From positions 1 through 26,093 of the forward strand of contig PBSN01000018.1 in NCBI GenBank assembly GCA_002726235.1: 26,093 nucleotides of DNA, read 5' to 3'. Position 1 is the stretch's first letter; every line of letters starts with the position of its first letter. Below are positions 15,988 to 23,222 of the stretch, piece after piece. Position numbers and translations under genes: made by a program. The notes under the pieces are model-generated. The model had not been told where the DNA came from. It worked only from the letters and a program-made list of their open reading frames with translations, and did not search any database. The stretch comes from Nitrospiraceae bacterium. Lineage in GTDB: Bacteria > Nitrospirota > Nitrospiria > Nitrospirales > UBA2166.

Positions 15988-16304
15988 ATATACTGCGCTG
16001 AAATTTGCAGTGTTGCTTCTTTGCCTACAGTTCCCTTTTCGTCAAGGACGACCGATTATGATTCCCCTGCCGCGCTGATCACATATCCTCTGGAGGAATC
16101 TCACCGTCTATTCTGCAGGCCTTCTGCTTAGTTAAAGTCCATCACGAAGGAACAGTTCACATTGGGAAGTCCAAAGTTTAGACCTAGGCGCGAAACGACG
16201 AGGGAGCATCACGAAACAATCGAAACTGCAGCAAGTGGGGAAGCAAATCGCACTCTTGTACGCTGAGCCTCGGAGTGAGGCGAGCACAAAACCGATGGAC
16301 TGTT
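15988..16304. other. intergenic stretch between helicase and PHP gene
   Basis: No gene, RNA or clear terminator is recognised in these 317 bases, although the two flanking genes converge here. A small hairpin (GCCTC-GGAGT-GAGGC, 16267-16281) has no following T-run. Confidence 0.4.
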
Positions 16305-17564
16305 TTAACATCCTGGCAGAAGATAGATCGGGTTGGAGATAATCCACGAACGCCAGCGCCGTTGGAGCTTGAGAAACGCTTCGACTCTGTACACACCTGG
16401 ACCCGATGGGGTGTATTCCAGCTCACGCCCAACCGTTCGGAATTCCGGAACCCCGTTTTTGATAATCTCAATCGCTCCGACGCGCGGAAGACGAACCACC
16501 AATTGCGGACACGGCACGTGCTCCCACACAGCGCCCATCATGGCAACCGGCCTTCCCGAGCGCGGATCAGCCGCATAAAACTGAAAACCGGATGCATCGC
16601 ATAGCAATGAGAATGCGAGATAGCATCGGCCTTGGCGAAGCGCGGCGAGAAGGACTTGGGTAGAGGGAGGTGCAGGTGACTCAGAACCTTGAACATCGAC
16701 CAGAACATGTGTATTGAGAATCCGATAGACCAAACCATAGGGATCAACGAGCACGCCCAATACACTGAGGTTCTGATGAGCATCGTTCCCGCCAATTCCA
16801 ACGACCCGATGGCCCGCACGAGTCAACCTATCCCATCGTGCAAGCAACCAATTCGGACGTTCGATCACTGATAGCAGCAATTCCTCGTGATATTCCTGCT
16901 GGGTCACGAAAAGATCAACCATAAACTCGGGAAATGATAGATATTGCTCCCGCATGGTATCGGCAATGTTAAACACTTCCATGCCATGCACCATCCCGAA
17001 GTACTGAGGGTCGGAGACACCGCGAGCGTGACCCAAAAACACCAAGCCTCCATGACGTTTTATCTGAGCAATCAACTCGGGCTTGGAATACGCATCCGGA
17101 CTGAAGGTCGGGACGATGGATGGGCCAAACCCGAACCCAAGAATGCTCGCACAGCGACGCGCCAATCCACGTTTTCGCGTACACCCTAGGGGAAACTCAG
17201 CACCGTGAATCACTGTCAGGTCCCCATACTGCCCCTTCAGCCCTTCTATAAAAATCCTGGGATCGAAATGATCCGTTATCACCAAGTAATCAAGCTTTGC
17301 CTGCTGGGCACCTGTGAGAAATTCTTCCGGGCGCCCATCGCTATCGCTAGAAAGATAGGAATGAGTGTGAATGACTCCACGCAGATCACGAAACCCTGGC
17401 AATGGCGGTACGGCAACGCGTGCTCCCTGTAGTGCCTGTACTTCCTCTCTCAGAGCTTGCAATGATCCCTTAGCGGTACAACCAGACCCCGCCGCAAGCA
17501 TCGCTACTCCCGCGGCATGAATCACAGATGCCAACAAACCGCGTCGAGTAATGGGTCGTGGCAT
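16305..17564 (-). CDS. Tat-exported PHP-domain protein, possible lipoprotein
   Basis: A 419-residue protein with a polymerase-and-histidinol-phosphatase (PHP) fold, a trinuclear-metal phosphoesterase family. It shows HTH at 66-68, then ITDH, HGAEF, LGHARG and GGNDAH, which together supply the usual His/Asp/Glu metal ligands. The N-terminus PITRRGLLAS is a twin-arginine signal. A hydrophobic stretch follows and ends at AGSGC (Cys29), which may be lipidated, though the -3 residue is not the usual Leu. Cofactor-loaded Tat export fits a metalloenzyme folded in the cytoplasm. The C-terminal 100 residues look like a β-rich accessory domain. The substrate is unknown; exported PHP proteins may act on phosphoesters or sugars. 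A GTG one codon upstream at 17567 is an equal start candidate. The gene stands alone. Confidence 0.8.
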   Translation of the reverse strand: MPRPITRRGLLASVIHAAGVAMLAAGSGCTAKGSLQALREEVQALQGARVAVPPLPGFRDLRGVIHTHSYLSSDSDGRPEEFLTGAQQAKLDYLVITDHFDPRIFIEGLKGQYGDLTVIHGAEFPLGCTRKRGLARRCASILGFGFGPSIVPTFSPDAYSKPELIAQIKRHGGLVFLGHARGVSDPQYFGMVHGMEVFNIADTMREQYLSFPEFMVDLFVTQQEYHEELLLSVIERPNWLLARWDRLTRAGHRVVGIGGNDAHQNLSVLGVLVDPYGLVYRILNTHVLVDVQGSESPAPPSTQVLLAALRQGRCYLAFSLLCDASGFQFYAADPRSGRPVAMMGAVWEHVPCPQLVVRLPRVGAIEIIKNGVPEFRTVGRELEYTPSGPGVYRVEAFLKLQRRWRSWIISNPIYLLPGC

Positions 17565-17701
17565 CACGGAAAAAACAGGCAGCCTTTCAACATTTCACAC
17601 CACATACGACACCGAATACCAGACTAGGAAAAACACTGTCGATGGACGTGCTCAGCATTCTGATAGATTTCCTCGGTAAATGTCGACGTGCCTTCCGTTC
17701 G

Positions 17702-17717
17702 AGCTCCAGACGGAGCT
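17702..17717. repeat. short perfect hairpin in intergenic DNA
   Basis: AGCTCC and GGAGCT form a 6-bp stem around an AGAC loop. There is no adjoining T-run, so it is not a convincing terminator. It lies between the PHP gene start and the membrane-protein fragment. Confidence 0.3.
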
Positions 17718-17762
17718 GACGAGACCTCAAGCGAAAGATCGATTTGTTTGGAACTCTGTTCT

Positions 17763-17779
17763 CCTGAGCACAGCGAAGG
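17763..17779 (+). repeat. copy of a widespread CCTGAGCgcAGTCGAAGG-like intergenic motif
   Basis: CCTGAGCACAGCGAAGG matches a short motif (CCTGAGC..AG.CGAAGG) that I know as a recurrent intergenic sequence in many environmental bacterial genomes. No second copy is visible in the window. When translated it gives the typical spurious peptide SPEHSEGSS, so frames crossing it should not be called genes. Confidence 0.35.
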
Positions 17780-17823
17780 ATCTTCCCTTATGCAAAATAT
17801 GCGTGCCGTGCTCCATCCTCAGT

Positions 17824-18129
17824 TTAGACCCCGCCTGATCCCTTGGTATTGCGGCTTCCGCGTAACCGCATCCTCGACTCCAGGAGCACGGAAACATAGC
17901 CCGCCGCCACTGAGATGACAACCGTAACGATCATAACACCTCCGCCAAACAGAAGAGGAAATCCGAATCGAATACTCCCCCACCCAAAGACATAAGCACT
18001 TGAGTGGAATAGGATATGGCCAATAAAGGATGTGCGATAAAGGTAAAGTAAGACCGCATTGAACGAGAGCGCTCGGTGCGGAGAATATGCGCAAGCGCAG
18101 AAGAACGCCGCTAGCGAATTACCATCCGT
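17824..18129 (-). pseudogene. membrane-protein fragment, possibly acyltransferase 3 C-terminus
   Basis: Directly after the TAA of the SNase-like gene, and in the same frame, a further 101 codons are open before the TAA at 17824-17826. The translation from about 18111 contains ALSFNAVLLYLYRTSFIGHI, then FPLLFGGGVMIVTVVISVAA and a basic end (LLESRMRLRGSR). This is two likely membrane segments with a short cytoplasmic tail, resembling the C-terminal helices of OafA/YrhL-type acyltransferase 3 proteins. There is no start codon with a ribosome-binding site, and the N-terminal catalytic part is missing. I read it as the scar of a deleted membrane protein. The family is a guess from hydrophobicity and tail pattern. 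Confidence 0.35.
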
Positions 18130-18618
18130 TTAGCGGTCAAACGGTTTGTCATCTCTTGTTGGCACAGGGCTTTTCCATATCCCTTTCCATTCCTTACGTG
18201 CTTGGAATTCTGCTTCGAGCAGTTCGTCATCATACCGGTTGTTGGGGGGCCAGAAGTCCCATAGCGCATACCCATTGAGGACCATCTCGAGGTTGATGAA
18301 TGTGTCCCCTGCCCACAAGTATCCCAACATTTGCCCTTCATAATTTCTTTGCTCCTTGTCAAACTCAATGCGGATATTCTGTCCTTCCACAAGCATATTC
18401 AATGCGTTGAGCGCAACCATCCCCCAAGGTTGAACGCCTTCTGGTGCATCGACGGCGAGCAAGTTCACCCACTCCTTCTTGCCTTCGACCATCATAATCA
18501 TGGTATCACCGTCAATGATCCTGAGGAGTGTTGCAGAGGCTAAATCCTGGGAAAAAGCAGGCGATGGTAGAGACAGAACGAGAAAAAAACCAATCACGAT
18601 CCGAAGTGAGGGTTTCAT
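18130..18618 (-). CDS. secreted SNase-fold (thermonuclease-like) protein lacking catalytic arginines
   Basis: A 162-residue protein with a signal peptide (1-24, ending PAFSQ) and a staphylococcal nuclease-like OB domain. The core aligns without gaps to S. aureus nuclease around its active site: IDGDT (Asp38 = Asp21) and VNLLAVDAPE (Asp57 = Asp40, Glu60 = Glu43). Asn52 replaces catalytic Arg35. EFDKEQR is followed by EGQMLGY, where Gln96 replaces catalytic Arg87. The C-terminal PNN...EAEFQARKEWKGIW matches the family. Calcium-site acids are therefore kept, but both phosphate-binding arginines are gone. It may be a weak nuclease, a binding protein or catalytically dead. The ATG at 18618 has AAGGAGG five bases upstream; a longer in-frame start at 18666 would spoil the signal peptide. 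It is divergent from gcvT. Confidence 0.85.
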   Translation of the reverse strand: MKPSLRIVIGFFLVLSLPSPAFSQDLASATLLRIIDGDTMIMMVEGKKEWVNLLAVDAPEGVQPWGMVALNALNMLVEGQNIRIEFDKEQRNYEGQMLGYLWAGDTFINLEMVLNGYALWDFWPPNNRYDDELLEAEFQARKEWKGIWKSPVPTRDDKPFDR

Positions 18619-18623
18619 ACCCA

Positions 18624-18630
18624 CCTCCTT
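18624..18630 (-). promoter_or_regulatory. strong ribosome binding site of the SNase-like gene
   Basis: AAGGAGG on the minus strand lies five bases before the ATG at 18618. It fixes that start and yields a clean signal peptide. Confidence 0.7.
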
Positions 18631-18789
18631 TCTATTTGCTAGGTTCCTATCGCTCAACGGTATCACAGATTAGAGACCAAATTTCCTCAGCCCGTTTTGA
18701 CCGAGGCTTGAAAAAGGGATAAAAACAGCCCTGGCAAATCGTGCAAACTTGGACACCGCCACATCTCGTTTTTCCTTGACCTATGGGTT

Positions 18790-19896
18790 ATGATGCCGCC
18801 CATGAATTGCACGCCTCTCCATGCCAATCACACTGACCTGAACGCCAAGATGACGGATTTTGCAGGGTGGGACATGCCCCTTTCCTATTCCGGCGCTTTG
18901 GATGAATATCAGGCCGTGCGGACGACCGTCGGACTCTTTGACGTATCCCACATGGGCCGATTTATGGCGGAAGGCGAAGGGATTCATTTTCTCCAACGCA
19001 TCACCACCAATAACGTCGAGTCCCTCGCCCCCGGACAGGCTCAATACTCAATGGTCTGCAACCATGATGGAGGAATCCTCGACGATATTTTAGTGTACCG
19101 TCTTGCAGACAATCGCTTCTTGGTATGCGCCAATGCATCAAATCGACAAAAGCTATGGGAGTGGTTTCAACGCCATGATGATCGTAGCCTGATCGCAAAT
19201 GGTGTGATTCGTGATCAGACGACAACTATGGGTCAGATTGCCATCCAAGGACCGAAGTCAAAGGACGTTCTTCAACAATGCGCTGGAAACTCGTTTCCAG
19301 CGCTCCCGCCACGAGGTTGTGTTGAATCTGAAATTCTGGGAAGCCATGGGATCATCGCGCGAACCGGATATACCGGTGAACACGGCTATGAGCTTTACCT
19401 TCCAGCTAGCGATCTCCCGCAAGTGTGGACTGCATTGCTAGAGGCAGGAAAGGCGGCAGGCATTAAACCCTGTGGACTGAGCGCTCGCGATCTGCTTCGT
19501 CTCGAAGCAGGGTTTCTCCTTTATGGAAATGATATTTCAGAAGACACGACACCACTCGAAGCTGGAGTTGAATGGGTGGTAGAGTATTCGAAACCAGACT
19601 TCATCGGGAAAGACGCGCTTCTCAAGCAGAAAGGTGCCGGCCCAGCCCGTCGTCTCATCGCATTTGAAATGCTTCAGATGGCCGTGCCTCGTCATAACTA
19701 CCCTATTGCTTTCGGTGAACAGGAAATTGGTATCGTGACCAGTGGAAATTTCTTTCCCCACAAGCAACAAGGCTTGGGTATGGGTTACGTGAAGACGCCG
19801 TTTTCAAAACCGGGAACTGAGATCTCCGTTGTCATCCGCTACCGCTCCCTGCCTGCATTAGTGGCGAAACCTCCGTTTCACAAGAAGAAATTATGA
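18790..19896 (+). CDS. gcvT: aminomethyltransferase (glycine cleavage T-protein)
   Basis: A 368-residue T-protein that moves the aminomethyl carbon from lipoyl-H-protein to tetrahydrofolate, releasing ammonia and forming methylene-THF. Family motifs run throughout: FAGWDMPLSY near the N-terminus, FDVSHMGRF, IAIQGPKS, ARTGYTGEHGYELYLP, GLSARDLLRLEAGFLLYGND and the C-terminal GNFFPHKQQGLGMGYV. Length is normal. Three in-frame ATGs (18790, 18793, 18802) compete and none has a strong ribosome-binding site; homologues usually begin close to NCTPLHANH. It is the first gene of a + strand operon. The 171 bases upstream, shared with the divergent SNase-like gene, show no glycine-riboswitch core that I can recognise. 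gcvPA follows after 29 bases. Confidence 0.94.
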   Translation: MMPPMNCTPLHANHTDLNAKMTDFAGWDMPLSYSGALDEYQAVRTTVGLFDVSHMGRFMAEGEGIHFLQRITTNNVESLAPGQAQYSMVCNHDGGILDDILVYRLADNRFLVCANASNRQKLWEWFQRHDDRSLIANGVIRDQTTTMGQIAIQGPKSKDVLQQCAGNSFPALPPRGCVESEILGSHGIIARTGYTGEHGYELYLPASDLPQVWTALLEAGKAAGIKPCGLSARDLLRLEAGFLLYGNDISEDTTPLEAGVEWVVEYSKPDFIGKDALLKQKGAGPARRLIAFEMLQMAVPRHNYPIAFGEQEIGIVTSGNFFPHKQQGLGMGYVKTPFSKPGTEISVVIRYRSLPALVAKPPFHKKKL

Positions 19897-19925
19897 GAAG
19901 AATAACTAACTACTGATCGCTTCTT

Positions 19926-21269
19926 ATGTTCCATTCAATTACCCCCGACGAAGAGCAGGACATGTTAAAGACGATCGGTGTATCGTCGTTTGAAGATCTC
20001 CTTGTCGAGGTCCCGCGCAACATCCGTGTAAAGGGGTTATTGGATCTACCTCCACCACAATCAGAACTAGAACTTCGGCGCCGTCTCAAAATACTCGCTA
20101 ATCAAAACATCAACGCAGACAATACAGTGTGTTTTTTGGGTGCCGGCGCATATGACCACTCTATCCCAGCGATTATTCCGGCCCTAGCATCACGCTCTGA
20201 GTTCACAACCGCATATACCCCATACCAAGCGGAACGAAGCCAAGGATTGCTACAAACGATTTATGAATTTCAAAGCATGATCTGCGGACTGACCGGTCAC
20301 GAGGTCGCCAACGCCTCACTCTATGACGGTGCATCGGCATTAGCCGAGGCGGCACTGACTGCCATGCGCATCACGAAGCGAGAACAGATCGTAGTCTCCG
20401 GAACAATTCACCCACATTACCGTGGCGTGTTAAAAACCTACCTCACAAGTGTGGGAAAGATTATCGAAATTCCACATGCTAATGGAGTCACGAACCTTAA
20501 GGGGGTAAAAGACGCCATCAACGGGAACACCGCGGCTGTCATGCTTCAATCTCCCAATTTTTATGGATGTCTTGAGGAACTCAGCGCAGGTATCCAGATA
20601 GCACACGACCATAAAAGCCTAGCGGTTGTATCGATCGACCCGATTGCCCTCGGTCTGCTAAAGCCACCAAGTGAATTCGGCGCAAATATTACGATTGGTG
20701 AAGGGCAGGGACTCGGCAATCCGCTCAGTTACGGCGGTCCGTATGTTGGGTTCTTCGCCACCCGAAAAGAGTATGTTCGCCAAATCCCCGGCCGTCTCGT
20801 CGGCCGCACGATCGATACGCAAGGACGTCGAGGGTTTTGTTTAACCCTCCAAACGCGTGAACAACATATTCGACGCGACCGAGCAACATCAAACATTTGC
20901 ACTAATCAAGCGTTGATTGCACTCCGGTCCACAATTTATCTTGCCGTAATGGGAAAACATGGACTTCGTGCAGTTGCCGAGCAATGTTTAAAAAAGGCGC
21001 ACTACACATACCAACAACTGTGCAACATTCCTGGCGTTGCGCCTGCCTTTCCGCATTCATTCTTTAAAGAATTCGTCGTCAAGCTTCCGTGCTCTCCGGC
21101 CACGGTCAATCAAGAGCTTCTTCATGCTGGTATTATTGGTGGACTCGATCTTGGATCTTATGACCCTGCACTGACAAATCACATGCTGATTAGCGTGACA
21201 GAAAAGCGAACGCGAGACGAAATCGACCGTCTCGTAGACACTATAGCGAGACACATAAAGAGTGCGTAA
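19926..21269 (+). CDS. gcvPA: glycine dehydrogenase (decarboxylating) subunit 1
   Basis: The 447-residue N-terminal half-type subunit of a split P-protein; with GcvPB it decarboxylates glycine and loads the aminomethyl group onto lipoyl-GcvH. Characteristic stretches are FLGAGAYDHSIPAII, TAYTPYQAERSQGLLQTIYE, NASLYDGASALAEA, ITIGEGQGLGNPLSYGGPY and the GRTIDTQGRRGFCLTLQTRE region. It has an aminotransferase-like fold but lacks the PLP lysine, which is in GcvPB. Length is typical. gcvT precedes it. The NUDIX gene's GTG start overlaps its last codons by eight bases, which suggests translational coupling. Split GcvP is common outside proteobacteria. Confidence 0.95.
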   Translation: MFHSITPDEEQDMLKTIGVSSFEDLLVEVPRNIRVKGLLDLPPPQSELELRRRLKILANQNINADNTVCFLGAGAYDHSIPAIIPALASRSEFTTAYTPYQAERSQGLLQTIYEFQSMICGLTGHEVANASLYDGASALAEAALTAMRITKREQIVVSGTIHPHYRGVLKTYLTSVGKIIEIPHANGVTNLKGVKDAINGNTAAVMLQSPNFYGCLEELSAGIQIAHDHKSLAVVSIDPIALGLLKPPSEFGANITIGEGQGLGNPLSYGGPYVGFFATRKEYVRQIPGRLVGRTIDTQGRRGFCLTLQTREQHIRRDRATSNICTNQALIALRSTIYLAVMGKHGLRAVAEQCLKKAHYTYQQLCNIPGVAPAFPHSFFKEFVVKLPCSPATVNQELLHAGIIGGLDLGSYDPALTNHMLISVTEKRTRDEIDRLVDTIARHIKSA

Positions 21270-21780
21270 AGAGATCTACAAAGGCAAGATTGTGAATCTT
21301 CGGGTCGAGACCGCCACACTTCCAAATGGAGCGATTGCAACGCTCGAAATCATTTCTCACCCTGGCGCCGCGGCGGTGGTGCCATTCAAAGACGAGTCGA
21401 CAGTGATTTTGGTTCGCCAATACCGTCATGCGATTGGCGCCTACATTTACGAGATTCCCGCTGGAAAATTGTCTCCAGGCGAAAACCCAAAAGAATGCGC
21501 GCAACGTGAACTCGAAGAAGAAATAGGATATACCGCTGACACTCTTGAGCCAGTGGTGACTTTCTTGACCACTCCGGGTTTTACGAATGAAGTCATCCAC
21601 ATATATAAGGGAACGAACTTGGTTGCTGGAACGCAAAACCTCGGGCCTGACGAGATCATCGAGGTGCTTGAAATGCCAATAACTGCAGCCATTGCAAAGA
21701 TTCACGACGGAACCATTCGTGATGGAAAGACCATCGTCGGGTTGCAAACGATATGGTTGCAAATGGGCAATCAGTCATGA
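21262..21780 (+). CDS. NUDIX hydrolase, ADP-ribose pyrophosphatase-like
   Basis: A 172-residue NUDIX protein. The Nudix box GKLSPGENPKECAQRELEEEIGY fits G-x5-E-x7-REUxEExGU completely, so the Mg-binding glutamates are present. The preceding VRQYRHAIGAYIYEIPAG is typical of the ADP-ribose pyrophosphatase (NudF/YqiK-like) group, which splits ADP-ribose into AMP and ribose 5-phosphate; GDP-mannose-type substrates are possible alternatives. It starts with GTG at 21262 inside the end of gcvPA, and its TGA overlaps the ATG of gcvPB (ATGA). Both junctions indicate coupled translation with the glycine cleavage genes. Its place between gcvPA and gcvPB is unusual; I know of no direct biochemical link. 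Confidence 0.9.
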   Translation: MRKEIYKGKIVNLRVETATLPNGAIATLEIISHPGAAAVVPFKDESTVILVRQYRHAIGAYIYEIPAGKLSPGENPKECAQRELEEEIGYTADTLEPVVTFLTTPGFTNEVIHIYKGTNLVAGTQNLGPDEIIEVLEMPITAAIAKIHDGTIRDGKTIVGLQTIWLQMGNQS

Positions 21781-23222
21781 TCGAGCCAACCATTTTTGAG
21801 TTGAGTCGCGAGGGGCGACCAGGGTATCTTCTTCCGCCTCTCGATGTTCCCGACACTCCTGTCGAAGAGTTGCTCGATCCCAAGGTCATTCGTACACCTC
21901 TACACCTCCCTGAGGTCAGCGAGTTTCAGATTGTGCGCCACTTCACGCGCCTCTCGCAAGCCACCTTCGGCATCGACCAAGGCTTCTATCCATTGGGCTC
22001 ATGCACCATGAAATACAACCCAAAGATTAATGACGAGATCGCCAATTTGCCTGGCTTTGCCCATCTTCATCCACTGCAATCACCTGGACAATCGCAAGGA
22101 GTCCTTCAACTAATCTACGATCTGGAAGAACTGTTGAAAGAAATTGCGGGACTAGACCGAATCTCGCTGCAGCCCACCGCCGGGGCACAAGCCGAGTTCG
22201 CCGCTATGCTGATGGTTCGCTCGTATCATCAACAGCAGAGTGGAAACACACGTACCAAGGTGCTCATTCCTGATTCGGCGCACGGCACAAACCCCGCAAG
22301 TGCGATTCTAGCCGGATACAAGATTGAAGTGGTGAAGTCTGGTCCAGACGGATTGGTCGACATCAATGACCTCAAACGACTTGTAGATACCGACTGCGCA
22401 GCACTCATGTTGACGAATCCGAATACCCTGGGGTTGTTCGAACGCGAAATCGTGAAGATTTCAGAAATCGTGCATGCCGCCGGCGTACAATTGTACCTCG
22501 ATGGAGCCAACCTCAATGCGTTGGTTGGGATGGCCAAACCGGGCGATATGGGATTCGACGTGGTGCATTTTAATTTGCACAAAACATTCTCCACCCCTCA
22601 CGGTGGGGGTGGACCTGGGGCAGGCGCGCTTGGGGTTAAATCCCATCTGGAACCGTATCTCCCCGCTCCAACAGTCGAACGCCAGGACAATCGATATATT
22701 CTGGACACGGATCGGCCCCAATCAATCGGCCGGGTGGCGACATTCTATGGCAACATCGGCATACTGGTCAGGGCCTTTACGTATATCAGTCGGCTGGGAC
22801 ATACTGGACTGCGAGCCGTCAGTCGACTGGCGATTGTAAATGCCAACTACATTCGAAAACGTCTGGAAAATCACTATCACATTCCCTACAATCGTCCCTG
22901 TCTGCACGAGTGCGTGGTTTCAGCCAAAGACTTCAAATCCAACGGTGTTCATGCATGGGATATCGCCAAACGACTTCTCGACTATGAATTCTATGCCCCC
23001 ACGGTCAACTTTCCCCTCATCGTGGAGGAAGCGCTAATGATCGAGCCAACGGAAACTGAACCCAAAGCTAGCCTCGATGCTTTCTGCGATGCAATGATTG
23101 CCATTGCGAACGAAGCAAGCAGTGCCCCAGATCTGGTGAAAAATGCACCGCATACATTAGCTGTTTCAAGAATTGACGAAGTCACCGCAATCCGACAACT
23201 TGATTTGCGCGAAGCACCTTGA
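21777..23222 (+). CDS. gcvPB: glycine dehydrogenase (decarboxylating) subunit 2
   Basis: The 481-residue PLP-carrying subunit of the split P-protein. The N-terminus MIEPTIFELSREGRPGYLLP is the standard GcvPB start, so ATG 21777 is preferred over an upstream ATG at 21753 that would add eight residues from the NUDIX frame. Key stretches are YPLGSCTMKYNPKIN, LQPTAGAQAEFA, DSAHGTNPASA, LYLDGANLNALVG and the PLP lysine Lys269 in NLHKTFSTPHGGGGPG. Length is normal. Its start overlaps the NUDIX stop by four bases and its TGA overlaps the TTG of mutS, so five genes from gcvT to mutS appear to form one transcript. Confidence 0.95.
   Translation: MIEPTIFELSREGRPGYLLPPLDVPDTPVEELLDPKVIRTPLHLPEVSEFQIVRHFTRLSQATFGIDQGFYPLGSCTMKYNPKINDEIANLPGFAHLHPLQSPGQSQGVLQLIYDLEELLKEIAGLDRISLQPTAGAQAEFAAMLMVRSYHQQQSGNTRTKVLIPDSAHGTNPASAILAGYKIEVVKSGPDGLVDINDLKRLVDTDCAALMLTNPNTLGLFEREIVKISEIVHAAGVQLYLDGANLNALVGMAKPGDMGFDVVHFNLHKTFSTPHGGGGPGAGALGVKSHLEPYLPAPTVERQDNRYILDTDRPQSIGRVATFYGNIGILVRAFTYISRLGHTGLRAVSRLAIVNANYIRKRLENHYHIPYNRPCLHECVVSAKDFKSNGVHAWDIAKRLLDYEFYAPTVNFPLIVEEALMIEPTETEPKASLDAFCDAMIAIANEASSAPDLVKNAPHTLAVSRIDEVTAIRQLDLREAP

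Noticed and set aside
15988-16078. Frameshifted continuation of the helicase into its second RecA domain
   Set aside because: The downstream frame is hydrophobic and lacks motifs IV-VI, so a single frameshift does not explain the missing domain.
17688-17921. Frames on both strands in the gap after the PHP gene
   Set aside because: They cross the CCTGAGC..AG.CGAAGG repeat, which generates spurious open frames, and there is no ribosome-binding site or family similarity.
18619-18789. Glycine riboswitch upstream of gcvT
   Set aside because: No paired glycine-aptamer core or conserved GGAGAG-type segments could be found. The space is also shared with a divergent gene.
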